Source: Massilia putida (GTDB lineage: Bacteria; Pseudomonadota; Gammaproteobacteria; Burkholderiales; Burkholderiaceae_D). From it: a stretch of DNA of 64,000 bases. The notes below the pieces were generated by a model. It did no database searches and had not been told where the DNA came from. It saw nothing but the letters and a program-made list of their open reading frames with translations. The stretch spans positions 1 through 64,000 of the forward strand of contig NZ_CP019037.1 of assembly GCF_001941825.1 (NCBI RefSeq), read 5' to 3'. Each line of letters opens with the position of its first letter. The stretch's first letter is position 1. Position numbers and translations under genes: made by a program. This document shows, piece after piece, positions 54,997-63,874 of the stretch.

Positions 54997-56466
54997 ATGA
55001 TGCACGTGAAATTTCTTGATGGGCAAGTCAAGCAGTTGCTGATCGACGGCCGCCACGTGCCGGCGCGTTCCGGACGCTGCTTCGATTCCATCAATCCAGC
55101 CAACGGCAAGTTGCTGGCGCAAGTGGCGCAAGGGGCGGCCGAGGACATCGACCTCGCGGTACAGGCGGCCCGGCGCGCGTTCGAAGGCGCATGGTCGACG
55201 TTCAACCCCTACGACCGGCAAATGGCGCTGCTGCGCCTGGCCGACCTGGTCGATGCGCATGCCGACGAGCTGGGGGCGCTCGACACGCTCGACATGGGCG
55301 GGCCGGTTGCCTACGCTGCCAGCCGGCGCCAGCGCGCGGTCGCCATGTTGCGCTACTACGCCGGGCAGGCGACGACGGTCCATGGCCAGACGATCGACAA
55401 TTCGCAGCCGGGTGATATCTTCACCTACACCGTCAAGGAACCGCTGGGCGTCGTGGGGGCCATTATTCCGTGGAACGGCCCCTTGTTCATGGCAATCTGG
55501 AAGATCGCGCCGGCGCTCGCGGCCGGCTGCACGGTCGTCCTGAAGCCGGCCGAACAAGCGCCGCTGTCGTCTCTGCGCCTGGGCGAATTGTGCCTGGAGG
55601 CGGGCATTCCCCCTGGTGTCGTCAACGTGGTCCCCGGATTCGGCGCCGCCGGCGCCGCGCTGGCCGAGCATCCGGACGTCGACAAGATCACCTTCACCGG
55701 TTCCACCGAAGTGGGCCAGAAGATCATCCGTGCGTCCGCCGGCAACATCAAGCGCGTGACGGTCGAACTGGGCGGGAAATCGCCGAATATCGTGTTCGCG
55801 GATGCCGACCTGGACGCGGCGGTGCCGGGTGCCGCGATGGCCATCTTCGCCAATTCGGGGCAGGTCTGCAGCGCAGGCTCGCGGCTATTCGTGGAACGTC
55901 CGATTTACGATGAGTTCGTCGAGAAGGTCGCGGCCTTTGCCAACCGGTTGCGCGTCGGTGACCCGATGGACCCGGCCACGCAGATGGGGCCGGTGGTGTC
56001 GCACGAACAGCTGGAGCGCGTCGTCGGCTACCTGGGCGTCGGACGGGAACAAGGCGCGCGCCTTGCCGCGGGCGGCGCGCGGATCAGCGAAGGCGCGCTC
56101 GCGGCGGGCTATTTCGTGCGGCCGACCGTGTTTGCGGATGTCCGGGACGACATGCGCATCGCTCGCGAAGAAATCTTTGGGCCGGTGGTCGCCGCGTTGC
56201 CGTTCGATGATATCGAGGACGTCGTCAGGCGCGGCAACGCGACGACGTTCGGCCTGGGGAGCGGCATATGGACGCGCAGCATCGGCAACGCCCACCGCGT
56301 GGCGAAGGGCCTGAAGGCGGGATCGGTGTGGGTCAACTGCTATCAGCAGATGGATCCCGCGATGCCATTCGGCGGCTACAAGATGAGCGGCTACGGCCGC
56401 GAAGGCGGCGCGGCGCACGTGGAAGAATTCATGAACACGAAGGCAGTCTGGATCAAGACCGCCTGA
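54997..56466 (+). CDS. NAD(P)-dependent aldehyde dehydrogenase
   Basis: 489 residues; ATG at 54997 or 55000. Family motifs are complete: IIPWNGPLFMAIWKIAPALA, FTGSTEVGQKI, the general base glutamate in VTVELGGKSPNIVF, and the catalytic cysteine in FANSGQVCSAGSRLFV. It oxidises an aldehyde to the acid. Sixty bp after the RND gene on the same strand, it may be co-regulated with the hydrophobic-substrate module and supply the acid that a CoA ligase activates. It is convergent with BKACE copy 3. Confidence 0.93.
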   Translation: MMHVKFLDGQVKQLLIDGRHVPARSGRCFDSINPANGKLLAQVAQGAAEDIDLAVQAARRAFEGAWSTFNPYDRQMALLRLADLVDAHADELGALDTLDMGGPVAYAASRRQRAVAMLRYYAGQATTVHGQTIDNSQPGDIFTYTVKEPLGVVGAIIPWNGPLFMAIWKIAPALAAGCTVVLKPAEQAPLSSLRLGELCLEAGIPPGVVNVVPGFGAAGAALAEHPDVDKITFTGSTEVGQKIIRASAGNIKRVTVELGGKSPNIVFADADLDAAVPGAAMAIFANSGQVCSAGSRLFVERPIYDEFVEKVAAFANRLRVGDPMDPATQMGPVVSHEQLERVVGYLGVGREQGARLAAGGARISEGALAAGYFVRPTVFADVRDDMRIAREEIFGPVVAALPFDDIEDVVRRGNATTFGLGSGIWTRSIGNAHRVAKGLKAGSVWVNCYQQMDPAMPFGGYKMSGYGREGGAAHVEEFMNTKAVWIKTA

Positions 56467-56484
56467 GGCGGCCCCGGCGCCCTT

Positions 56485-57390
56485 TCAGCCCGCCGCGCGG
56501 GCAGGTGCGGCCGGACGTCCGAGCGCGGCCCAGGCGGCGGCGCTCTGGGCGACCGGCCGGCCCACTTCCCCGGCCAGCGCCACCGCCGCGGCCACCGTTT
56601 CGCTGTTGGTCAGCGAGGTGCGGCCGGCGGCGTCTTCGATTCCCACCCGCAGATGGCCGCCCCGTTCGACCGCATAGCGCGCCAGCGGCGTATCGAGGAG
56701 CGCGTCGCCCAGCACGCCGACGCTCCACGCGAGGCCGGTCCCTTCCAGCATCGACAGGTAAGCGTCCAGCGCCGGCTTGTTGGGGGGAAGGCCGAAGTTC
56801 AGCGCGCGCTTGCCGATCTTGACGAGGCTGTACTCGCCGCCGAAATAGAGCTTGATGACGGAACCCGCGGGCAGCCGGCCCTTGGCGTGCTGCGCCAGTG
56901 CCCAGCGCAGGTTGAACGGCTCGGATACGCCGACCGCCACCGGAAGATTCAGCTCGTGCGCCAGGCCCAGCGTATGGTTGGCGTCGTCGAACGAAAAGCG
57001 GGTCTTGTTGGCGCCGACCGGCAGGCCGTCGTCGTCCAGCTGGCCGGAAAAGGCGCCGCCCGGATCGACCGGCAGCAGATCGAGTACACCGGCCAATGCC
57101 AGCGGACGCACATGCCCCAGCCAGTCCTGCACCGCCGCGCCGCTCAGGAAATCCGGGTACAGCAAGGCCCCTGGATGACTGGCCTTGACGGCCTTGCCCA
57201 TGGCGAGCATCTCGTCGGTGGCGGCGCCGGCGTCGAAGCGCATGTCGTGGTGATGGTGGATGATCGCGGCGCCCGCCGCGAGGCAGGCCTGCGCCTCGCT
57301 GACCATGCCGTGCTGGTCCCAGACGGGGGCGGCGGAACGGTAGGGACAGATCGCGGCTTCGATGACCAGGGGCGTGTCGGATGGCTTCAT
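56485..57390 (-). CDS. BKACE family beta-keto acid cleavage enzyme, copy 3
   Basis: 301 residues from ATG at 57390, DUF849 family. The zinc motif region is AAIIHHHHDMRF; IKLYFGGEYS and GGHLRVGIEDAAG with the conserved glutamate follow. It is closely related to copy 4 at 62867: both share VIEAA, SEA-CLAAGAAIIH, and LLYPDF/LYYPDY segments. It lies 26 bp after the MFS transporter on the same strand, so uptake and cleavage of the same acid are plausible. Confidence 0.88.
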   Translation of the reverse strand: MKPSDTPLVIEAAICPYRSAAPVWDQHGMVSEAQACLAAGAAIIHHHHDMRFDAGAATDEMLAMGKAVKASHPGALLYPDFLSGAAVQDWLGHVRPLALAGVLDLLPVDPGGAFSGQLDDDGLPVGANKTRFSFDDANHTLGLAHELNLPVAVGVSEPFNLRWALAQHAKGRLPAGSVIKLYFGGEYSLVKIGKRALNFGLPPNKPALDAYLSMLEGTGLAWSVGVLGDALLDTPLARYAVERGGHLRVGIEDAAGRTSLTNSETVAAAVALAGEVGRPVAQSAAAWAALGRPAAPARAAG

Positions 57391-57416
57391 GATGTCCTTG
57401 TGGTGGTGGCAGGAGA

Positions 57417-58730
57417 TTACAGCGGACGCCGGCCCAGCAGCCTGTCGCATGCGCTCGCCGAGCGGGCAAAGCACAGCGCGGCCAGCGGCAGGCAGACGCC
57501 CGCGCCGGTCATGATGGCGAGACGCAGCGAGCTGGCGCCGCTGTACAGGTCGCTCAGCATGCCGACGGCCAGCGGACCGACACCGTAGCCGACCAGGTTG
57601 GAGAACACTTGCATCGACGCGGACGTGGTGCCGCGCATGTTCGGCGCCGTGAGGCCGAGCATGTTGCCATACGCGGCGGGAAAGGCGACGAAGATGCACA
57701 TCATCGTCGCACACAGCAGCGCGAGCGTCAGGAACGGCGTGCCGGCCTTGACGTTCAGCGCCAGGACGGCGAACGCGGCGGCGCAAAGGCAACTGCCCAT
57801 CGCCAGGTCCATCCGGCGGCGCGCGTTGGCCCTGGCCAGGCGGTCGCTCAGGAAGCCGCCGATGAAGGAGCCGACCGAGGAAAAGATGCCTGCCGCGAGC
57901 GCGACCGAGAAACCCGCTTCCTTGATATTGAAGCCGTGCACGCGCATCATCAGGGCGGGGAGCCAGGCGGCGATCGTGGACACGCCGCCGGCGGCAAAGC
58001 AGACACCCAGCACCAGGTTGCGCATGGCGGCATTCCCGGTCACGTAGCGCAGCACGGTGGAAACGCTCGCCGCCTTGACATTGTCGCGTCCGCGATGCGC
58101 CTCGGTCGCGCCGCGGCGCGGCTCGCGCACGGTCAGCACGCACAACACCGCCAGCACGATGCCTGGTATCCCGGCGACCATCATCGACGTACGCCATCCG
58201 AAGTGCGCCGTCATGTAGCCGCCGATGAAAACGCTGGTGACGGCGCCCATGCCGGTCGCGAGGAAGAAGTAGCCGACCGCGGTGGAGCGGCGCGATGGCG
58301 GAAACAGGTCCGAGATCAGCGACAGGCTCGTTGGCGGTCCGCCCGCTTCCGAGGCGCCGACACCCATGCGCGTGATCAGCAGGTGCAGGTAATTGGTGGC
58401 GAATCCGGCGAGTGCCGTCATGCCGCTCCAGATCGCCACTAGCGCGGCAAGCAGGCGGACCCGGTTCATACGGTCGATCAACAGCCCGATGGGGATGCCG
58501 GCGATGGCGAACGTGGCGCCGTACGCGAGGCCGGTCATCAGGCCGATCTGGCTGTCGGACAAGTGGAATTCCCTGCGGACGGGTTCGACGATGATGGAGA
58601 TCATCGTGCGGTCGAGGAAGTGACAGGCACTGATCAGTGTCAGGATCAGCAGCGCATACCAGTTGCGCGCGGGGACGCGATCCTCCTGCGCGGGGCGGTC
58701 GGTGTTGGCGAGGGGTTCGTTGAGTTGCAT
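57417..58730 (-). CDS. MFS transporter, paralogue 1
   Basis: 437 residues with twelve predicted helices. Signatures are ACHFLDRTMISIIVEPVRRE, the loop 2-3 motif GIPIGLLIDRMNRVRLL, and TRMGVGASEAGGPPTSLSLI. This subgroup of the anion:cation symporter-like MFS takes up organic acids and related compounds. It is very similar throughout to paralogue 2 at 61328. It is followed by BKACE copy 3 on the same strand. Confidence 0.9.
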   Translation of the reverse strand: MQLNEPLANTDRPAQEDRVPARNWYALLILTLISACHFLDRTMISIIVEPVRREFHLSDSQIGLMTGLAYGATFAIAGIPIGLLIDRMNRVRLLAALVAIWSGMTALAGFATNYLHLLITRMGVGASEAGGPPTSLSLISDLFPPSRRSTAVGYFFLATGMGAVTSVFIGGYMTAHFGWRTSMMVAGIPGIVLAVLCVLTVREPRRGATEAHRGRDNVKAASVSTVLRYVTGNAAMRNLVLGVCFAAGGVSTIAAWLPALMMRVHGFNIKEAGFSVALAAGIFSSVGSFIGGFLSDRLARANARRRMDLAMGSCLCAAAFAVLALNVKAGTPFLTLALLCATMMCIFVAFPAAYGNMLGLTAPNMRGTTSASMQVFSNLVGYGVGPLAVGMLSDLYSGASSLRLAIMTGAGVCLPLAALCFARSASACDRLLGRRPL

Positions 58731-58771
58731 GATCGTCTCCTGCGCGCGCCGTGGCGGCGCCGCGTCGATTG

Positions 58772-59665
58772 TTATGGGTGTCCGGCCGCCGGCGCGGGCG
58801 CGCCGAACCGGCGTTCGAGGAACTGCAGCATGGCGCCGTTGAAAGCGTCGTTCTTGTCGCCGGCGATCATGTGTCCCGCGCCGTCGATGTCCGCATATTC
58901 CAGGTGCGGAATGTGGGCACGCAGTTCCGCGACGCCTGCTTCACTGACGACGTCGCTTTGGCGGCCGCGCACCAGCAGGACCGGGATGGCGATGCGATCG
59001 GCGGCCTCGAGCATGCATTCGGTCATATGAGCCAGCGCCGCGTGGCGATCGGCGGCGAAATGGGCCGGGTCCCAGTGCCAGTACCAGCGTCCGTTCGCCC
59101 GCAGGCGCAGGTTCTTGCGCAAGCCGTCCGGATTGGGCTGGCGCGGCCGGTGCGGCGTATAGGCCGCGACGGCCCGGGCCGCCTCGTCGATGCTGGCGAA
59201 GCCGTCCGGATTGGCGTGCATGAAACGGTGGATCTGGTCCACGCCTTCCGGTTCGAGGCGCGGGGCGACATCCACCAGCACCAGCGCGCTGGCCAGGTCC
59301 GGCAGGCGGCCGCAGGCGACGAGCGCCGCGACGCCGCCCATCGATGCTCCCACGAGGGCGGGGCGGCCGCCCATCTGGCGGACGATCGCACGCAGGTCCG
59401 CGACTTGCCACGCCAGCGTGTATTCTCCCGCGTCCACCCAGTCGGATTCGCCGTGGCCGCGTGCATCGACGGACACGACGTGGTAGCCGGCGGCGATCAG
59501 GTCGCGCTGGGCCTGACCCCATGAGTGGCGGGTCTGGCCGCCGCCGTGAAGCAGGAGCACGCCCGGCGCGCCCGGATCGCCCCCGGCGTCCGCCGCCAGG
59601 CGGTTGCCGCCGGCTCCGGTGAAGCTGCACGGCACGATGGTGTCCAGGCGGGGGATGGCGGCCAT
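58772..59665 (-). CDS. Alpha/beta hydrolase
   Basis: 297 residues from ATG at 59665, two bases after the ligase stop. The oxyanion segment is GVLLLHGGGQTRHSW; the nucleophile elbow is LVGASMGGVAA with the catalytic serine, and the histidine is in DIDGAGHMIAGD. It could be an esterase, a C-C hydrolase or a thioesterase. It is translated with the CoA ligase, so it may release an acid from an ester for activation. Confidence 0.88.
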   Translation of the reverse strand: MAAIPRLDTIVPCSFTGAGGNRLAADAGGDPGAPGVLLLHGGGQTRHSWGQAQRDLIAAGYHVVSVDARGHGESDWVDAGEYTLAWQVADLRAIVRQMGGRPALVGASMGGVAALVACGRLPDLASALVLVDVAPRLEPEGVDQIHRFMHANPDGFASIDEAARAVAAYTPHRPRQPNPDGLRKNLRLRANGRWYWHWDPAHFAADRHAALAHMTECMLEAADRIAIPVLLVRGRQSDVVSEAGVAELRAHIPHLEYADIDGAGHMIAGDKNDAFNGAMLQFLERRFGAPAPAAGHP

Positions 59666-59667
59666 GG

Positions 59668-61302
59668 TCAACGCTTCTTCAGGACGATTGTGGATTTTTC
59701 GCGGTCCCAGGTGGACGGCGTCACGCCTTCGTCGCGGAGTTCGAACTTCTGCACCTTGCCGACCGGGCTGCGCGGGAATTCCTTGCGAAACTCGATATAG
59801 CGCGGCACCGCGTAGTACGGCAGCTGGTCGATCGCCCAGCGGCACAGTTCTTCTTCCGCAAGCACGGCGCCGTCCTTGAGGATGACGGTGACCTTCAGCT
59901 CATCCTCGCCCAGCTTGTCGAGTACCGCGTGGGCGGCGACATCTTCGACCGCGTCGTGGGCGCGGAAGGCATTTTCCACCTCGAAGCTGGAAATGTTCTC
60001 GCCGCGGCGGCGCAGGTAATCCTTCTTGCGGTCGACGAAGAAGAAGTAGCCGTCGGCATCGATCTTGCCGATGTCGCCCGTATGGAACCACAGGTTCTTC
60101 ATCACCTTCAGCGTCTCTTCTGGGCGTTTCCAGTAGCCGTCGAACATGATGCCGGGCATGCGCGGGCGGACGATCAGTTCCCCCGGCGTGCCGGGCGGAA
60201 GCTCGTTGTCGTTGTCGTCGACGATGCGGATGTCGAACCATTCGTTGCGCATGCCCGAACTCCCCGGCTTGGCGGGCGTCCCGTACGGCAGCACCGTCAT
60301 CAGCGAGCACTCGGTCAGGCCGAAACAGCCGGATGCGGTGTAGCGCAATCCGAATCGTTCCTTCCACTGTGCCTGGATCGCCGGCGGGAAGGGCGCGCCC
60401 CACGCTGCGTTCAACTGGCCGTAGCAGCGCTTCATCGCGTCGTTGTCCGGGGCATTGGCCAGCATGGGGAACATCGCACCGAGAATCGAGACTTCGGTGG
60501 CCTTGGTGCGCTCGATCTCGGGCCAGAAATTCGAGACCGAAAAACGTGGATACAGCGAGACGCGTGCGCCGACCATCATGTTCGCCATGACCGTCGAGCA
60601 GACCGCGTTCATATGGAACAACGGGAGCGGTGTCCACGTATGCGTGGAGGCGTCGCGGTTGGTCATGCGCAGCATCTGCTGGCAGAATACGTAGCAATAG
60701 TTATGGCTGATCATGCAGCCCTTGGACGGACCGGTCGTGCCGCCGGTGTAGACCAGCATCGCCAGGTCGCCCGGCTTGACGTTGACGTCGGGGTCGCTGG
60801 CGTCGTCGCTGAAGATCCCGGACCACGGCACGACCGCGCCCCCGAAGCGGGGCAGGGCGGGGATGGCGCCGCGCACTACCAGCGTGCGCACGTCCGGCAG
60901 GCGCGCGGCGACGGCGGCCACGCGCTCGGCGTAATCCGGGTCGGCGATGACCAGTGCGGCGCCGGCGTCGCCCACCTGGTGGCGCAGGAACTCGCCCTTC
61001 AGTGCCGTGTTGACGGGTACGCTGATCGCGCCCAGCTTGTTAATCGCCAGCCAGATGAAGATCGCATCCGGACAGGTGTCGAGCAGCGTGACCACGGTAT
61101 CGCCTTGCCGCACGCCCAGCGCGGCGAGACCGTTGGCCAGGCGGCAGGCATGGTTGTCTACGTCGGCGAACGAGTATTCCGTTCCCAGGAATTCCAGGAA
61201 CATGCGGTTGCCAAAATCCTGCACGGCCTGGCGCAATACGCCGTTGACGGTGCCCTGTTTGGTGCTGGTCCAGGCTTGCGTGATTTCCGTTGTGCTGCTC
61301 AT
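59668..61302 (-). CDS. AMP-forming acyl-CoA synthetase, crotonobetaine/carnitine-CoA ligase-like
   Basis: 544 residues of the ANL superfamily: LVYTGGTTGPSKGCMISHNY, GCFGLTECSLM, FHTGDIGKIDADGYFFFVD and the lysine near PVGKVQKFEL. The RRRGENISSFEVENAF segment resembles CaiC-type ligases. It would activate a carboxylic acid with ATP and CoA. It lies 25 bp downstream of MFS paralogue 2 on the same strand, followed by the hydrolase: transporter, ligase, hydrolase in one operon. Confidence 0.88.
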   Translation of the reverse strand: MSSTTEITQAWTSTKQGTVNGVLRQAVQDFGNRMFLEFLGTEYSFADVDNHACRLANGLAALGVRQGDTVVTLLDTCPDAIFIWLAINKLGAISVPVNTALKGEFLRHQVGDAGAALVIADPDYAERVAAVAARLPDVRTLVVRGAIPALPRFGGAVVPWSGIFSDDASDPDVNVKPGDLAMLVYTGGTTGPSKGCMISHNYCYVFCQQMLRMTNRDASTHTWTPLPLFHMNAVCSTVMANMMVGARVSLYPRFSVSNFWPEIERTKATEVSILGAMFPMLANAPDNDAMKRCYGQLNAAWGAPFPPAIQAQWKERFGLRYTASGCFGLTECSLMTVLPYGTPAKPGSSGMRNEWFDIRIVDDNDNELPPGTPGELIVRPRMPGIMFDGYWKRPEETLKVMKNLWFHTGDIGKIDADGYFFFVDRKKDYLRRRGENISSFEVENAFRAHDAVEDVAAHAVLDKLGEDELKVTVILKDGAVLAEEELCRWAIDQLPYYAVPRYIEFRKEFPRSPVGKVQKFELRDEGVTPSTWDREKSTIVLKKR

Positions 61303-61327
61303 TAGTTTGTCTCCTGTCTTGCGTTGA

Positions 61328-62626
61328 TTAATTGTCCGATGCCGTGCGTGCGCCGAGGATGAAGTGCAGCGCCGCCCAGGGGAAGCAAATGCTCATGACC
61401 GTGATCATCGCGTAGCGCAGCGACTGGTCGCCGCCGTACCAGTCGCTGAATACCCCCACCATGAAAGGACCGAGGCCGTATCCGGCCAAGTTGGTACAGA
61501 CCTGCAGGCTGGCCGACGTGGCGCCGCGCATGTTCGGCGCGGTGATGCCGAGCATGGCGCCGAAGGCGGCCGGGAATACGATAAAGGCCAGCATCTGGGT
61601 CAGCGACAGCAGGCCGACCGCCAGCGAACCGGTCCCCGCCAGCATGCCGGCGGCGGCCGTGGCGGTCGCCGCGAGGCACACGCCGGCACTGACATCCATG
61701 CGCCGGCGCGGCCTGCCGTCGGCCGCCTTGTCGGTCAGGTACCCGCCCACCGCCGAGCCGAGGGCGCCGCAAAAGCCGCTGGCCAGGGCCACCGCGAATC
61801 CCGCGTCCTTGATGGTAAAGCCGTGAAAGCGCATGACGAACGACGGCAGCCATGCGCCTATCGTGGCGACGCCGGCGGTCGTCAGCGTCACGCCGGCCAG
61901 GATGTGATACATGGTCGCGTTGGTTCCGATATGGCGCAGCATCTGGCCGATGCCGGCGGCCGGCCGCGCTGTCGCGCTGCCTGCGCCGGGCTCCATCGCG
62001 CCGCGGCGCGGTTCGCGCACGGTCACGAACAATACGACCGCCAGCAGCAGCCCGGGTGCGCCGGCGATCAGCATCGCCGCGCGCCATCCATGGTGGGCCG
62101 CCACGTACCCGCCGATCAGGATACTCATGATGGCGCCGACTGCGTTACTGAGAAAGAAGCAGCCCACTGCGGTGGAGCGCCGCGAGGCGGGAAACATGTC
62201 GGAGATCAGCGACAGGCTGGTGGGCGACCCGCCCGCCTCCGATGCGCCCACGCCCATGCGTGCGAGCAGCAACTGGACATAACTCTGCGCCATGCCCGAC
62301 AGCGTCGTCATGGCGCTCCAGATGGCGACCAGCATGGCCAGCAGGCGAACGCGGTTGACCCGGTCGATCATGAGTCCGATCGGGATGCCGGCCGCGGCGA
62401 ACGACGCGCCATAGGCCAGCCCGGTCAGCAGGCCGATCTGGCTGTCGTTCAGTGCGAACTCCTTGCGGACCGGCTCGATGATGATGGAAACCATCATGCG
62501 GTCGAGGAAATGGCAGGCATAAATCAGGGTCATGACCGCAAGCGCGTACCAGTGCTTTGGCGGCACCGCGGCCTCGATGTGTGCCGCCTGTGTGCCGGTG
62601 ACGTCCGGCGTGTCATTGAGTTTCAT
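61328..62626 (-). CDS. MFS transporter, paralogue 2
   Basis: 432 residues from ATG at 62626, which follows CAGGAGACGCAGCAC; an ATG nine codons upstream precedes the RBS and is unlikely. Twelve helices, with ACHFLDRMMVSIIIEPVRKE, GIPIGLMIDRVNRVRLL and ARMGVGASEAGGSPTSLSLI, nearly the same as in paralogue 1. It diverges from BKACE copy 4 across a region with an ATCC-N7-GGAT site. Uptake of the acid handled by the adjacent ligase and BKACE is likely. Confidence 0.9.
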   Translation of the reverse strand: MKLNDTPDVTGTQAAHIEAAVPPKHWYALAVMTLIYACHFLDRMMVSIIIEPVRKEFALNDSQIGLLTGLAYGASFAAAGIPIGLMIDRVNRVRLLAMLVAIWSAMTTLSGMAQSYVQLLLARMGVGASEAGGSPTSLSLISDMFPASRRSTAVGCFFLSNAVGAIMSILIGGYVAAHHGWRAAMLIAGAPGLLLAVVLFVTVREPRRGAMEPGAGSATARPAAGIGQMLRHIGTNATMYHILAGVTLTTAGVATIGAWLPSFVMRFHGFTIKDAGFAVALASGFCGALGSAVGGYLTDKAADGRPRRRMDVSAGVCLAATATAAAGMLAGTGSLAVGLLSLTQMLAFIVFPAAFGAMLGITAPNMRGATSASLQVCTNLAGYGLGPFMVGVFSDWYGGDQSLRYAMITVMSICFPWAALHFILGARTASDN

Positions 62627-62731
62627 GTGCTGCGTCTCCTGTAGGGCCTGCACCGCCGGGCGCGAGTGGTGTTATTCGACCGGACGAATAAATAATGCCA
62701 TACAAATTCTGGAAATAATAGAGTATCAGTT

Positions 62732-62746
62732 ATCCGAAACGTGGAT
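62732..62746. promoter_or_regulatory. LysR-type site ATCC-N7-GGAT in the MFS/BKACE divergent promoter
   Basis: ATCC-GAAACGT-GGAT has the same arms and spacer length as the palindrome core at 25929-25943, and GGATGGCC continues the match on the right. TCAGTTAT just before it also occurs beside the half-site at 24932 (opposite strand). The LysR protein of 24990 may thus reach this operon. Confidence 0.5.
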
Positions 62747-62866
62747 GGCCGCCACCCGCTGGACGACTTGCCGGTCGCGCACTCGCGGGCTACAGTGAAC
62801 GGAGAACTAACGATGATTTGGTTTTAACTTCGTGATATCGAACCCGGGAACATGAAAGGACCGACG

Positions 62867-63799
62867 ATGAGCAGCATTCGACAGGACAGTGAGGCGCCCG
62901 TGGTGATCGAGGCAGCGGTGACACCGCTGCGCAAGGGTGCGCCGCTGCAACCCGCGCAAGCGACCGTCAGCGAGGCGACGGAGTGCCTCGCCGCCGGCGC
63001 CGCGATCATCCACTACCACCACGATTTCAGGCTCGAACGTAGCGCCGCGACCGGCCAGATCATCGATATCGGCAAGGCGATTCTGGCCGACTTCCCCCAT
63101 GCGCTTTACTACCCCGACTACATCGCGGGACGCGACGAAGACCGCGCCCTGGGGCGCCGCTACCAGCCCGATGCGCTGCTGCGACCCATGCACGACGCCG
63201 GCGCGCTGCGCATGTTCGCTCTCGATCCGGGCTTCACGCTGTTCGGGCAGCTCGACGACAAGGGGTTGCCGTCGAATTCCGTCACGGGCGGGCAGACCTA
63301 TGCCGAGGCGCACGCGATGGTCGAATATGCCCGCGAAGTCGATTGTCCGATCTCGATCGGCATCTACGAGCCCGGCAATCTGCGCTGGGTGGTGGCCTAT
63401 GCCAAGGCTGGCATGTTCCCTTCCGGGTCCCTGATCAAGATCTACTTCGGCGGCGAGTACACGATGGGCCAGGATCGCGTGCCCGGCGTGAATTTCGGCC
63501 TCGCTCCCACCAGGGCGAACCTGGACGTCTATCTCGGGATGATGCAGGGGATCGACCTGCCGTGGCAGGTGAGCGTGCAGGGCGGCGTGCTGCTCGATAC
63601 CGAGGTGGCCCGCCACGCCCTGGAGCTGGGTGGCCATCTGCGTGTGGGGGTGGAAGACACCGCCGGGGGGACGCCGATGAGCAATCGCGAGACGGTGGAA
63701 GCGGCCGTGGCGCTGGCACGGCAGGTCGGCCGTCCCGTGGCGACCGGCGAGGCTGCCCTTGCAGCACTGGCCAGGCCCCCGTTCGCGTTGGCAGCCTGA
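62867..63799 (+). CDS. BKACE family beta-keto acid cleavage enzyme, copy 4
   Basis: 310 residues from ATG at 62867, which follows AAAGGACCGACG; an in-frame ATG at 62852 is less well placed. DUF849 markers are AAIIHYHHDFRL at the zinc site, LIKIYFGGEYTMG, and GGHLRVGVEDTAGG with the conserved glutamate. It is the close paralogue of copy 3. A perfect intrinsic terminator follows 34 bp after the stop, so it is a single-gene unit facing the MFS-ligase-hydrolase operon. Confidence 0.9.
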   Translation: MSSIRQDSEAPVVIEAAVTPLRKGAPLQPAQATVSEATECLAAGAAIIHYHHDFRLERSAATGQIIDIGKAILADFPHALYYPDYIAGRDEDRALGRRYQPDALLRPMHDAGALRMFALDPGFTLFGQLDDKGLPSNSVTGGQTYAEAHAMVEYAREVDCPISIGIYEPGNLRWVVAYAKAGMFPSGSLIKIYFGGEYTMGQDRVPGVNFGLAPTRANLDVYLGMMQGIDLPWQVSVQGGVLLDTEVARHALELGGHLRVGVEDTAGGTPMSNRETVEAAVALARQVGRPVATGEAALAALARPPFALAA

Positions 63800-63832
63800 T
63801 CCGGCTGGACGACTCTTTAATCGGTCTCCTTG

Positions 63833-63863
63833 CCGCAAGCGCCCAGCGCTTGCGGCTTTTTTT
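63833..63863 (+). terminator. Intrinsic terminator of BKACE copy 4
   Basis: CCGCAAGCGC (63833-63842) pairs perfectly with GCGCTTGCGG (63846-63855) around CCA, followed by CTTTTTTTA. The stem and T-tract are ideal for Rho-independent termination, and the reverse strand gene ends 12 bp beyond. Confidence 0.9.
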
Positions 63864-63874
63864 ATATGGGCCGC

